DNA from: Raineyella sp. W15-4
GTDB taxonomy: Bacteria; Actinomycetota; Actinomycetes; Propionibacteriales; Propionibacteriaceae
NCBI RefSeq assembly: GCF_033170155.1
Contig: NZ_CP137079.1
Location: 124,001 to 188,000 of the forward strand
Length of the DNA: 64,000 nucleotides
Direction: 5' to 3'
Under the pieces are notes generated by a model that had not been told where the DNA came from, did no database searches, and was given only the letters and a program-made list of their open reading frames with translations. A program made the position numbers and the translations under genes. Shown here in pieces: positions 51,881 to 61,100 of the stretch (position 1 is its first letter; each line of letters starts with the position of its first letter).

Positions 51881-51940
51881 ATGAACGCAGTCACCGCAGT
51901 GGGTGCTCCCCCGCAGTCCACGATCACGCGACTGAGCTAG
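51881..51940 (+). CDS. Short leader peptide before the patatin gene
   Basis: A 19-residue peptide (MNAVTAVGAPPQSTITRLS) with an excellent AGGAGGTGAG ribosome-binding site 4 bases before its ATG, stronger than that of the patatin gene 47 bases downstream of its stop. The peptide does not match a known family. RNA pairing segments overlap it (see the following stem entry), which suggests that translation of the peptide controls folding of the leader and expression of the patatin. Confidence 0.5.
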   Translation: MNAVTAVGAPPQSTITRLS

Positions 51941-51984
51941 TCGCCCACCGGGAGCGCCCGACAGGCCCTTCGCGAAAGGCGACT
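51901..51984 (+). promoter_or_regulatory. Interleaved RNA stems in the patatin leader (attenuator-like)
   Basis: GGGTGCTCCC (51901-51910, inside the leader peptide) can pair with GGGAGCGCCC (51950-51959), 10 pairs with one wobble. AGTCGCC (51939-51945, at the peptide stop) can pair with GGCGACT (51978-51984), 3 bases before the patatin ATG. The two stems interleave, so they exclude each other or form a pseudoknot. Confidence 0.45.
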
Positions 51985-51987
51985 CCC

Positions 51988-53025
51988 ATGAACACCACAC
52001 CTTCTCCAGAGCTGCCCCCTGCAGCTGTGCCCTCTTCTGTGCTGCCCGCGGGCGCCGACCGGCCGACGACCACGCCGGACCATCCCCAGATCGACGCCAC
52101 CGGGCGGGTGCCCACCGCGGGCGAGCGCGCCGTGGTCCTCGGCGGTGGCGGATCGCTCGGCAACGCGTGGGAGATCGGCGTCATCGCCGGTCTCTACGAG
52201 GCCGGGGTGGACATCACCGAGGCCGACCTGACCATCGGCACGTCGGCCGGTGCAACCGCTGCGGCCCAGCTCGCCGGCGGGCTCCCACCGACCGAACTCC
52301 TCGCGGCGATCCTCGACCCGGCACCACAGCACCCGGTCGACCCGGGCAGTGCCGGCCCGGGCAGTGCCGACCGTCGGCCTGCTCCGAGCCGGCCGGTGCC
52401 AGAGCAGATGGCCAGGACAGCCGCCGTCATCGCCGCCGCGGCGGATCCGGCCGACATGCGTAGCCGGATGGGCGCGGAGGCCCTCGCGGCGGACGCGGCG
52501 TCCCATGGTGCTGCGTCGGCGCGGTGGCGGGACGTGGTCGCCGGTCGGCTGCCCGGTCTGCAGTGGCCGCAACGGTTGTTGTTGATCACGGCGATCAACG
52601 CCCGCACCGGCGAGCCGGTCGTGTTCGACCGCGACAGCGGGGTCGACCTGGTGGACGCCGTCGCCGCCAGCACGTCGAGCGGCTTCGGGGTCCCGCCGTA
52701 CGCCATCGGCGACGGGCGCTACCTCGACGGCGGCTACCGGCGCAACGAGAACGCCGATCTGGCGGCCGGGTACGCCCGGGTGCTGGTGCTGTCCCCGTTC
52801 GGCGGCCGATCGCGGCATCCACAGGTCTGGGGCATGGACCTCGCCACCCAGGTCGACGAGCTGCGGGCGGGCGGCAGCAGGGTCGAGACGGTCTTCCCGA
52901 CCGGCGACACCGAGCATGCGCTCCGCGTCAATGCGATGGATGTGACGCAGCGTCCGGCCGCCGCCCGAGCCGGGCACGACCAAGGCCGGGCTCTCGCCGG
53001 GAGGCTCACCGAGTTCTGGTGCTGA
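51988..53025 (+). CDS. Patatin-like phospholipase
   Basis: A 345-residue acyl hydrolase with a Pro/Thr-rich N terminus of about 45 residues, then the oxyanion loop LGGGGSLGNAWEIGV, nucleophile elbow GTSAG, and the catalytic Asp in LDGGYRRNENADLA. A Pro/Gly-rich insertion (PGSAGPGSADRRPAPSRP) lies in the middle. It is a second patatin in the window and not closely alike to the first. Its expression may depend on the leader peptide and stems just upstream; the ATG at 51988 has only a weak Shine-Dalgarno sequence. Confidence 0.85.
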   Translation: MNTTPSPELPPAAVPSSVLPAGADRPTTTPDHPQIDATGRVPTAGERAVVLGGGGSLGNAWEIGVIAGLYEAGVDITEADLTIGTSAGATAAAQLAGGLPPTELLAAILDPAPQHPVDPGSAGPGSADRRPAPSRPVPEQMARTAAVIAAAADPADMRSRMGAEALAADAASHGAASARWRDVVAGRLPGLQWPQRLLLITAINARTGEPVVFDRDSGVDLVDAVAASTSSGFGVPPYAIGDGRYLDGGYRRNENADLAAGYARVLVLSPFGGRSRHPQVWGMDLATQVDELRAGGSRVETVFPTGDTEHALRVNAMDVTQRPAAARAGHDQGRALAGRLTEFWC

Positions 53026-53065
53026 CTCGCCTGGGCGGTGGGGCGGGCGCCTCCGGGGCGGTGGG

Positions 53066-53821
53066 TCAGCGGGTCCACTCGTCGTGGGTCCGGGTCATGT
53101 CGGCCAGGTCCCGGTCGTACGCCTCGGCCGGGGTCGGCGCGGTGCCGCCCCAGCGCCGGGGCAGGAAGGCCAGGTCGGTGCCGGTCATCGCCGGGTAGCC
53201 GGCGATCACTTCATCGAGCAGCCGTGCCATCGCCAGCCGCAGCTGCCGGGTGGCCGCCGCGATGTCGTCCTCGGGGCCGACGTGGATCGGGCTGCCGAAG
53301 GCGATGTGCACCGGGATCCCCGAGCGGGAGAAGTCGCGCGGGTGGTCCTTGGTCCAGATCCGCTGGGAGCCCCAGACGATGGTGGGGATGATCGGGCGTC
53401 CGGTCTCCCGGGCCATCCGTACCGCGCCGGTCTTGAGCTCCTTGACCTCGAACGACCGCGACATCGTCGCCTCGGGATAGATGCCGACGAGCTGGTCGTC
53501 CAGCAGCGCCTCCACCGCCAGCCGGTAGCCCTCGGCGCCGGCCCGCCGGTCGACCGGGATGTGGCGGCACATCCGCATCACCGCCCCGGCGACGGGGTGC
53601 TGCCAGATCGACTTCTTGGCCATGAACCGGACCAGCCGGCCGTCGGCCTTGAGCACTCCGAGCCCGGCGAAGACGAAGTCCACATGGGCGGTGTGGTTGA
53701 TCGCGATCAGCGCGCCACCGCGCCGGGGCACGTTGTGCAGGCCGGTGATCCGGAAGCGGAGCCCCATCCACCGGAAGGCGATCCGGCACAGGGCGACGAT
53801 CAGGCGGTAGCCGAGGTCCAT
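53066..53821 (-). CDS. 1-acylglycerol-3-phosphate O-acyltransferase family protein (PlsC-like)
   Basis: A 251-residue membrane-associated acyltransferase. The catalytic NHx4D motif is INHTAHVDF, and the second block YPEATMSRS corresponds to the PEGTRS glycerol-phosphate binding motif. HIPVDRRA is the block II region. It transfers acyl chains to lysophosphatidate or a related acceptor in phospholipid synthesis. It follows the aldehyde dehydrogenase gene in the same orientation, but the two are separated by a pair of strong palindromes. Confidence 0.9.
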   Translation of the reverse strand: MDLGYRLIVALCRIAFRWMGLRFRITGLHNVPRRGGALIAINHTAHVDFVFAGLGVLKADGRLVRFMAKKSIWQHPVAGAVMRMCRHIPVDRRAGAEGYRLAVEALLDDQLVGIYPEATMSRSFEVKELKTGAVRMARETGRPIIPTIVWGSQRIWTKDHPRDFSRSGIPVHIAFGSPIHVGPEDDIAAATRQLRLAMARLLDEVIAGYPAMTGTDLAFLPRRWGGTAPTPAEAYDRDLADMTRTHDEWTR

Positions 53822-53855
53822 CGGACCATCATTCCATCGGATCGGCGCCCGGCCG

Positions 53856-53899
53856 GCACGTTCCCGCGGGAACGTGCGGCCCGCGTTCCCGCGGGAACG
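53856..53899. repeat. Two tandem GC-rich palindromes between plsC and the aldehyde dehydrogenase gene
   Basis: A perfect 22-bp palindrome at 53856-53877 and a 16-bp one at 53884-53899 share the core CGTTCCCGCGGGAACG. Each can form a stable hairpin. The same core is found in the DUF222/HNH gene (4560-4575). They may act as terminators for the dehydrogenase gene, or be members of a repeated palindrome family. Confidence 0.8.
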
Positions 53900-53909
53900 T
53901 CTCCCGGTA

Positions 53910-55358
53910 TCAGAACCGGATGCCGACGTACTTCGTCTCCAGGTACTCCTCGAGGCCCTCGTGGCTGCCCTCCCGGCCCAGGCCGGACTCCTTCACTCCT
54001 CCGAACGGGGCGGCCGGGTCGGAGATGACCCCGGAGTTGAGGCCGACCATGCCGGATTCGAGCCGCTCCACGACGTACGCCGCCTCGCCGAGGTTCTCCG
54101 CGAAGACGTAGGCCATCAGGCCGAACTCGGTGGCATTGGCCAGCGTGATCGCCTCGTCCAGCGTCGCGAAGGTCGCGATCGGTGCGACCGGGCCGAAGAT
54201 CTCCTCGCGGAACACCCGGGCATCGGGCGGCACGTCGGTGAGCACCGTCGGCTGGAGGAAGTAGCCGGCCCCGTCCGGACGTCCACCGCCGGTGGCGACC
54301 CGGGCGCCGCGCGCGACCGCGTCCCGGAGCAGGTCGGTGACGGTGGTCAGCTGCCTGGCGCTGACCAGCGGCCCGACCCGGACGCCGTCGGCCAGACCGT
54401 TGCCGACCGGGAGGGCGGCCATCTTCTCGGCCAGCCGCGTGCTGAACTCGGCGGCCACCGATTCGTGCACGTACATCCGGTTCGCCGCGGTGCAGGCCTC
54501 GCCCGTGTTGCGCATCTTGGCGTCCAGTGCCCCCTGGACGGCCTTGTCGAGGTCGGCCGAGGGCAGCACCAGGAACGGGGCGTTGCCGCCGAGCTCCATC
54601 GAGGTCTTCAGCACGTGGTCGGCGGCCTGGCGCAGCAGGATCCGGCCCACCCCGGTGGAGCCGGTGAAGGTGAGCTTGCGCAGCCGGGGGTCGGCGATGA
54701 TCGGCTCGGAGACCGCGGCGGAGTGCGACGAGGTGAGGCAGTTGACCACCCCGGCGGGCAGCCCGGCGTCCTGCAGCGCCTGGATGAACAGCAGGGTGGT
54801 CAGCGGGGTCTCGTGGGCCGGCTTGATCACCGCGGTGCAGCCGGCGGCGATCGCCGGGGCGAGCTTGCGGGTGCCCATCGCCAGCGGGAAGTTCCACGGG
54901 GTGATGGCGTAGACCGGGCCGACGGGCTGCTTCATGGTGAGGATCCGCTGCCCGGAGGACGGGGCGACGGAGAACCGGCCCTCGATTCGGACCGCCTCCT
55001 CGGAGAACCAGCGCAGGAACTCCGCTCCGTACGCCACCTCGCCGTACGCCTCCGGGAGCGGCTTGCCCATCTCCAGGGTCATACAGGTGGCGAAGAGGTC
55101 ACGGCGCTCCAGCACCAGGTCGAAGGCCCGCCGCAGCACCTCGGCCCGCTCCCGCGGGGCGGTCCCGGCCCAGCCCCGGGCCGCGTCGCAGGCGGCGTCG
55201 AGAGCCGCCCGGGCGTCCTCCGGGGTGCCGTCGGCGACCCGGTCGATGACCTCCTCGGTGGCGGGGTTCACCACGTCGAAGGCGGCTTCGGACGGTCGCC
55301 AGGTCCCTGCGATGAATTGACCGTGGGGAAGGGCTGAGAGCACTGCGTCGACGGACAT
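53910..55358 (-). CDS. NAD(P)-dependent succinate-semialdehyde dehydrogenase family protein
   Basis: A 482-residue aldehyde dehydrogenase. Seen: ITPWNFPLAMGTRKLAPAIAAGC, FTGSTGVG cofactor motif, catalytic Glu in SMELGGNAPF, catalytic Cys in NTGEACTAANR, and GGVKESGLGREGSHEGLEEYLETKYV at the C terminus, the last typical of GabD-type succinate-semialdehyde dehydrogenases. It would oxidise succinate semialdehyde to succinate. The ATG at 55358 has a GAGGAGG box 5 bases upstream; the longer frame has none. No GABA transaminase is near. Confidence 0.9.
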   Translation of the reverse strand: MSVDAVLSALPHGQFIAGTWRPSEAAFDVVNPATEEVIDRVADGTPEDARAALDAACDAARGWAGTAPRERAEVLRRAFDLVLERRDLFATCMTLEMGKPLPEAYGEVAYGAEFLRWFSEEAVRIEGRFSVAPSSGQRILTMKQPVGPVYAITPWNFPLAMGTRKLAPAIAAGCTAVIKPAHETPLTTLLFIQALQDAGLPAGVVNCLTSSHSAAVSEPIIADPRLRKLTFTGSTGVGRILLRQAADHVLKTSMELGGNAPFLVLPSADLDKAVQGALDAKMRNTGEACTAANRMYVHESVAAEFSTRLAEKMAALPVGNGLADGVRVGPLVSARQLTTVTDLLRDAVARGARVATGGGRPDGAGYFLQPTVLTDVPPDARVFREEIFGPVAPIATFATLDEAITLANATEFGLMAYVFAENLGEAAYVVERLESGMVGLNSGVISDPAAPFGGVKESGLGREGSHEGLEEYLETKYVGIRF

Positions 55359-55463
55359 GGAGCCTCCTCGTCGTGGACCGGGCAGATCCACCGTAGTCCT
55401 TCGCCGGGGACGTTCGATCCGGAATATTCTGCGCACGGACCACCGCCCCTCTACCGTGGTGGC

Positions 55464-56084
55464 ATGAGGACCGCACTCAGCGCTGTCGTGGTGGGCACCA
55501 CCCTCGCTCTGCTGGTCGCCGGCTGTGCCGGCGGCCGGAACCCGTCACCGTCCGGCTCGACCACGGCGTCCGGCGCGGCGACCGAGACGGTCCCCGCGGT
55601 GACCCCGTCGCCGGCACCGTCCGAGGACCAGGTGCCGGTGCCGAAGAACGCCTCCACCGACCGCAGCGTCCAGTCGCCGGCCGCCGGATCGCAGCTGGTG
55701 CTCACCGCGGTCCGGACCGCGAGCCACACCGGCGTGGACCGGGTCGTGTTCGAGTTCGCCGGCTCCGGGGCGCCGGGCTGGACCGTCGAGTACGTCGACC
55801 GGGCGATCGCCCAGGGCAGCGGGCAGTCGATCACGGTGGCCGGCAGCTCGGTGCTCCGGGTCAGCATGACCGGGACCGCCTACCCGACGGAGGCCTCTCC
55901 GTCCCCCTCACCGGTGGCCCGGCGCATCCCCGGTGACGGGGCCGGCATCGTCACCGAGGTGGTGCAGGACGGGACGTTCGAGGGGGACACGGTGTCGTTC
56001 ATCGGTCTCTCCGGGGAACGGCGCCCGTTCGCGGTGCAGACGATCCAGTCACCGACCCGGGTGATCGTCGACATCGTCCGCTGA
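55464..56084 (+). CDS. AMIN-like domain lipoprotein
   Basis: A 206-residue secreted protein with signal peptide and lipobox LLVAGCAGG (Cys21), a Ser/Thr/Pro linker to about residue 75, and a beta-rich AMIN-like domain (VLTAVRTASHTGVDRVVFEFAGSGAPGWTVEYV spans 78-110, and FAVQTIQSPTRVIVDI ends it). Such domains are thought to bind cell-envelope components. Its -10 TACCGT at 55452-55457 lies 6 bases before the ATG. It is divergent from the dehydrogenase gene. Confidence 0.85.
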   Translation: MRTALSAVVVGTTLALLVAGCAGGRNPSPSGSTTASGAATETVPAVTPSPAPSEDQVPVPKNASTDRSVQSPAAGSQLVLTAVRTASHTGVDRVVFEFAGSGAPGWTVEYVDRAIAQGSGQSITVAGSSVLRVSMTGTAYPTEASPSPSPVARRIPGDGAGIVTEVVQDGTFEGDTVSFIGLSGERRPFAVQTIQSPTRVIVDIVR

Positions 56085-56159
56085 GCCGCCGCGGTCCGCG
56101 GTGCCCGACCGGTGGCCCCGGCCGGGCCCGATGCGCGGTGGCGGTCGGTCCGCCGGCGC

Positions 56160-57446
56160 TCAGCGGACGGTGGCCAGCGCCTGGTCCAGATCGGCGATCA
56201 GGTCCCCGATGTGCTCGGTGCCGATCGACAGCCGGATCATCTCCGGGGCGACGCCGGCGGCGGCCAGCTCGTCGTCGGAGAGCTGGGAGTGGGTCGTCGA
56301 GGCGTTGTGGATCGCCAGCGACTTCACGTCCCCGATGTTGGCCAGATGGCTGAAGAGATCCAGGCCCTCGACGACCCGCCTGCCGGCATCACGCCCGGCC
56401 TTGAGGCCGAACGACACCAGGCCGCCATAGCCGGCGCCGGTGAACAGTCGGTCCGCGGTTGCCTTGTACGGCGAGCTGTCCAGACCCGGGTAGTTCACCC
56501 AGGCGACATCGGGGTGCTGCTCCAGGTGCCGGGCGACCGCCAGCGCGTTCTGGCTGTGCCGTTCCATCCGCAGATAGAGCGACTCGAGCCCCTGGAGGAA
56601 CAGCCAGGCGTGCAGCGGTGCGATGGTCGCGCCCATGTTGCGCAGCAGGATCGTCCGGGCCCGGACGATGTACGCGGCCTTGCCGGCGGCCTCGGTCCAC
56701 ACCACGCCGTGGTAGGCGGGGTCGCCGCTGGTCAGGCTCGGGAAGCGCTCGGCGTGGGCGGCCCAGTCGAAGTTGCCGGAGTCGACGATCACCCCACCCA
56801 TGGCGGTGCCATGGCCGCCGATGTACTTGGTGGCGGAGTGCACGACGACGTCGACGCCGTGCTCGAAGGCCCGGCACAGCGCGGGGGTGGGCGCGGTGTT
56901 GTCGACGATGAACGGCAGACCCAGGGCGTGCGCCGCGCCCGCCCAGGCGTCCAGATCGAGGATGTTGAGCTTGGGGTTGGCGATGGTCTCGCCGAAGACC
57001 AGCCGGGTGTGGTCATCGACGTACTCGGCGAGCTGCTCGGGGTGGTCGGGATCGACGAACCGTGCCTCGATGCCGTACTGCGCCAGGGTGTGCTCGAACA
57101 GCGCGAAGGTGCCGCCGTAGAGCGTGGCGGCCGCGACGATGTTGTCACCGGCATTGACCAGGTTGAGCACTGCGTAGGTGATGGCAGCGGCGCCCGCGGA
57201 GGTGGCCAGCGCGCCCACCCCGCCCTCCAGCGCCGTGATCCGCTGCTCGAAAACGTCCTCGGTCGGGTTCATGATCCGGCCGTAGATGTTGCCCGGCTTA
57301 CGCAGGGCGAAGAGATCCGCGGCCTCCTCGGCGGAGTCGAACACGTACGACGTCGTCTGGTAGATCGGGACCGCCCTGGCGTGGGTGGTCGGATCGGGTT
57401 GCTCCTGACCGGCATGGATCGCGAGCGTTTCGGGATGGTAAGTCAT
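56160..57446 (-). CDS. metY: O-acetylhomoserine sulfhydrylase (MetY)
   Basis: A 428-residue PLP enzyme of the Cys/Met metabolism family that makes homocysteine from O-acetylhomoserine and sulfide. Seen: the opening ETLAIHAGQEQPDPTTHARAVPIYQTTSY, the PLP-binding Lys in HSATKYIGGHGTAMGG, YGRIMNPTEDVFE, and the C-terminal RLSIGTEHIGDLIADLDQAL. The length and HAGQEPD-like start point to MetY rather than MetB or MetZ. No metX lies next to it in the window. The start at 57446 has no ribosome-binding site. Confidence 0.93.
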   Translation of the reverse strand: MTYHPETLAIHAGQEQPDPTTHARAVPIYQTTSYVFDSAEEAADLFALRKPGNIYGRIMNPTEDVFEQRITALEGGVGALATSAGAAAITYAVLNLVNAGDNIVAAATLYGGTFALFEHTLAQYGIEARFVDPDHPEQLAEYVDDHTRLVFGETIANPKLNILDLDAWAGAAHALGLPFIVDNTAPTPALCRAFEHGVDVVVHSATKYIGGHGTAMGGVIVDSGNFDWAAHAERFPSLTSGDPAYHGVVWTEAAGKAAYIVRARTILLRNMGATIAPLHAWLFLQGLESLYLRMERHSQNALAVARHLEQHPDVAWVNYPGLDSSPYKATADRLFTGAGYGGLVSFGLKAGRDAGRRVVEGLDLFSHLANIGDVKSLAIHNASTTHSQLSDDELAAAGVAPEMIRLSIGTEHIGDLIADLDQALATVR

Positions 57447-57511
57447 AACGGACTTCTAGCACATCCCTAAGCGCAGTGAATGGCGACTGTGCTGATCCGG
57501 ACAGTCGGACC

Positions 57512-58006
57512 TCAGTCCGGGGCAGGGCCGATCGGGATCGCGTCGAGTTCCTCGATCGCCTGGGTGAACCGGCACAGCAACTCCCCGAGGGCGGCCCGCT
57601 CCTCGGCCGTCCAGTCCGCCGTGGCGAGGGCGACGGCGTGGTCGGCGAGCAGCCGGGAGTGGTCCACCACCGCCCGGCCCTTGTCGGTGAGGCCGATCAG
57701 CGCCGCGCGACGATCGTCGGGGGCGGGCCGGCGGACGGCGTACCCGGCCCGGACGAGCCGGCGTACCTGGGGGGTGACGGTGGAGCGGTCGACGTGCTGG
57801 CGGACGGCCAGCTCGCCGGGCCGCATCGCGCCGTGCTCGTCGAGGGCCAGCAGCAGCCACAGGTCGGTGATCACCAGATCCGGCACCAGCGACCGGAGCC
57901 GCTCCAGGGTTGTCTTGCGGGTGGCCCAGCGCGCGATCTCGATCACCCCGTGTTGGACCGCACGGGAGGCGCGGCGAAGCGCGTCGGGGTCCTCGACGTC
58001 GGTCAT
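57512..58006 (-). CDS. MarR family transcriptional regulator
   Basis: A 164-residue winged-helix regulator (LWLLLALDEHGAMRPGELAVRQHVDRSTVTPQVRRLVRAGYAVRRPAPDDRRAALIGLTDKGRAVV spans residues 49-114). Divergent from the large dehydratase-activase gene by 178 bases, so it may control that gene and itself. The minus-strand -10 TACCGT (58013-58018) lies 6 bases before its ATG, so it is probably leaderless. Longer frames upstream are antisense shadows of the activase gene. Confidence 0.87.
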   Translation of the reverse strand: MTDVEDPDALRRASRAVQHGVIEIARWATRKTTLERLRSLVPDLVITDLWLLLALDEHGAMRPGELAVRQHVDRSTVTPQVRRLVRAGYAVRRPAPDDRRAALIGLTDKGRAVVDHSRLLADHAVALATADWTAEERAALGELLCRFTQAIEELDAIPIGPAPD

Positions 58007-58012
58007 GGATCC

Positions 58013-58018
58013 ACGGTA
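58013..58018 (-). promoter_or_regulatory. -10 element (TACCGT, minus strand) of the MarR gene
   Basis: On the minus strand TACCGT is followed after 6 bases by the ATG. This matches the leaderless arrangement of at least six other genes in the window. Confidence 0.45.
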
Positions 58019-58184
58019 GCGGCGTCGGACCGCCGACCCTGACCGCTCGGCCTTCCCGTCGCCGCCTTCCCGCCACTCGATGTCGCCGTCTGTTTGGTGG
58101 ATCCAACAATAGTCACTACGGTGAGTAGTACGAGACGTGTCGCGGTGCTGGTGAGGACAGAGCGTCGAACGGGAGGGCGACATC

Positions 58185-61100
58185 GTGGGCGATACCACCA
58201 CTGAGTCGGGCAGGATCGGATCGAGCGGGGCGGGGCCGGTCCTGCAGCTGGGCCTCGACGTGGGCTCGACGACGGTGAAGGTCGTGGTGCTGGATGGCGA
58301 CCGTACGGTCTTCGAGGAGTACCGCCGCCACAACGCCGACGTTCGCGGCGAACTCTCCCGGTTGCTGCGGGAGGTGAGTGCGGCCCTGCCCGGGCGGGAG
58401 GTGCGGGCCGCGGTCACCGGCTCCGGTGGTCTGTCGGTCGCCGACCTGATGGGCGTCCCGTTCGTCCAGGAGGTGATCGCCGAGACCGCGACGATCCGCC
58501 GCCACGACCCGGACACCGACGTGGTGATCGAGCTCGGCGGCGAGGACGCCAAGATCACCTACCTGCATCCGACCCCCGAGCAGCGGATGAACGGCAGCTG
58601 CGCCGGCGGCACCGGGGCGTTCATCGACCAGATGGCCAGCCTGCTGCACACCGATGCCGCGGGCCTGGACTCGCTCGCCGCCGGCGCCTCCCACGTCTAC
58701 CCGATCGCCTCCCGGTGCGGGGTCTTCGCCAAGTCCGACATCCAGCCGCTGATCAACCAGGGCGCTGCGCCGGAGGACCTGGCCGCGTCCGTCTTCCGGG
58801 CCGTCGCCACCCAGACGGTCTCCGGGCTCGCCTGCGGGCGGCCGATCCGCGGCACCGTGGTGTTCCTCGGTGGGCCGTTGCACTTCCTGCCGCAGCTCCG
58901 GGAGGCGTACGCCGCCGTGCTGCCGGCCGACAGCTGCACCTTCCGGACCCCGGAGCGGGCCCAGCTCTACGTCGCGATCGGCGCCGCACTGCTGGCCGAC
59001 GGGCAGCCGCAGGCCCTCGACGTCCTCGTCTCCCGGCTCCGGCAGCGTACGGTCCTCCCGCTGGAGACGGCCCGGATGCGCGCGCTGTTCGCCGATGCCG
59101 ACGAGCTGCGGGCCTTCGAGGAGCGGCACGCCCGTGCCACTGTCCCGCAGCGGGACATCGAGGAGGCAGCCGGCGACTGCTTCCTCGGCATCGACGCCGG
59201 CTCCACCACCATCAAGGCGGTGATCACCAATGGGGACGACGAGATCGTCTTCTCCCACTACGCGTCCAACCAGGGCGATCCGGTCAGCTCCGCGGTCGCC
59301 ATCCTGCGCCGGATCCACGACGAACTCCCCGCCGCGGCGCGGATCGTTCGCTCCTGTGTCACCGGCTACGGGGAGGATCTGGTCCGCGCCGCGCTGCACC
59401 TCGACGAGGGCGAGATCGAGACGATGGCCCACTACCGGGCCGCCGAACACCTCAGTCCCGGCGTCACCGCGGTGATCGACATCGGCGGCCAGGACATGAA
59501 GTACCTGCGGATCCGTGACCACGTCGTCGACTCCATCGCCGTCAACGAGGCCTGCTCGTCGGGCTGCGGGTCGTTCCTGCAGACCTTCGCCCAGACCATG
59601 GGCACCGACGTCCGCCACTTCGCCCAGGCGGCGCTGGAGTCGGCGCACCCGGCCGACCTCGGCAGCCGCTGCACCGTCTTCATGAACTCCTCGGTCAAGC
59701 AGGCGCAGAAGGAGGGCGCCGGGATGGGCGACATCTCCGCCGGCCTGTCCTACTCGGTGGTCCGTAACGCGCTCTACAAGGTGATCAAGCTCAAGGATCC
59801 GTCCGAGCTCGGCGACACCGTGGTGGTGCAGGGTGGCACCTTCCTCAACGACGCGGTGCTGCGCGCCTTCGAGCTGCTCACCGGCCGCGAGGTCGTCCGT
59901 CCTGACATCGCCGGCCTGATGGGGGCGTACGGTGCCGCCCTGACCGCCCGCAAGCACCGGGACCGGCCGGGGGCCGGCGGCCTGCCGACGGTCGCCGAGC
60001 TCGACGACTTCGCGATCCGCACCGAGCTGCGCACCTGCCGGCTGTGCCAGAACCACTGCGACCTGACCGTCTCCCACCTCAACGACGGCACCCGGCACGT
60101 CTCCGGCAACCGCTGCGAGCGCGGCGCCTCCGAGGAGGCCCGGCCCCGGCGCTCGCCGATCCCGAACCTCTACGACTACCGCTACCGGCGGATCTTCGGC
60201 TACCGGCGGCTCACCGAAAAGGCCGCCACCCGCGGCGACATCGGCATCCCCCGGGTGCTGAACATGTACGAGAACTACCCGTTCTGGTTCACCCTGCTCA
60301 CCCGGCTCGGCTTCCGGGTCACCCTGTCCGGACGCTCCAGCCACGCCGTCTACGAGCGCGGGATGGAGTCGATCGCCTCGGAGAACATCTGCTACCCCGC
60401 CAAGCTGGTCCACGGCCACATCCAGGACCTGCTCGCCAAGGGCCAGCGGACCATCTTCTACCCCTGCGTGACGTACGAGCAGCAGCTGGTCGAGGGCACC
60501 GACAACACCTACAACTGCCCGATCGTCGGCAGCTATCCCGAGGTGATCTTCAACACCATGGAGGAGCTCCGGGAGCCGGGCGTACGGTTCCTCAAGCCGT
60601 TCGTCAACCTCGGCGACCGGGACACCCTGGTGCGCCGCATCGTCGAGGAGTTCGCCGACTGGCAGGTCACCCCCGAGGAGGCCGCGGTCGCGGTCGACGA
60701 GGCGTACGCCGAGGACGCCCGGGCTCGCGAGGACATCCGGGCCGAGGGCCGCCGTGCCCTGGCCTACCTGGAGGAGCACGACCTGCGCGGCATCGTGCTG
60801 GCCGGCCGGCCCTACCACGCCGATCCCGAGATCCACCACGGCATCCCCGAGCTGATCGTCGGCCTGGGCATGGTGGTGCTCTCGGAGGACGCGATCTGCG
60901 ACCAGGGGCGGCTGGAGCGCCCGCTGCGGGTCCGCGACCAGTGGGCCTACCATTCCCGGCTCTACGAGGCGGCCGACGTGGTCGCCCGCAACCCGCGGCT
61001 GGAGATCGTCCAGCTCAACTCGTTCGGCTGCGGACTGGATGCCGTCACCACCGATCAGGTGGCCGAGATCATCGAGGCGAAGGCCGGCATCTACACGTCG

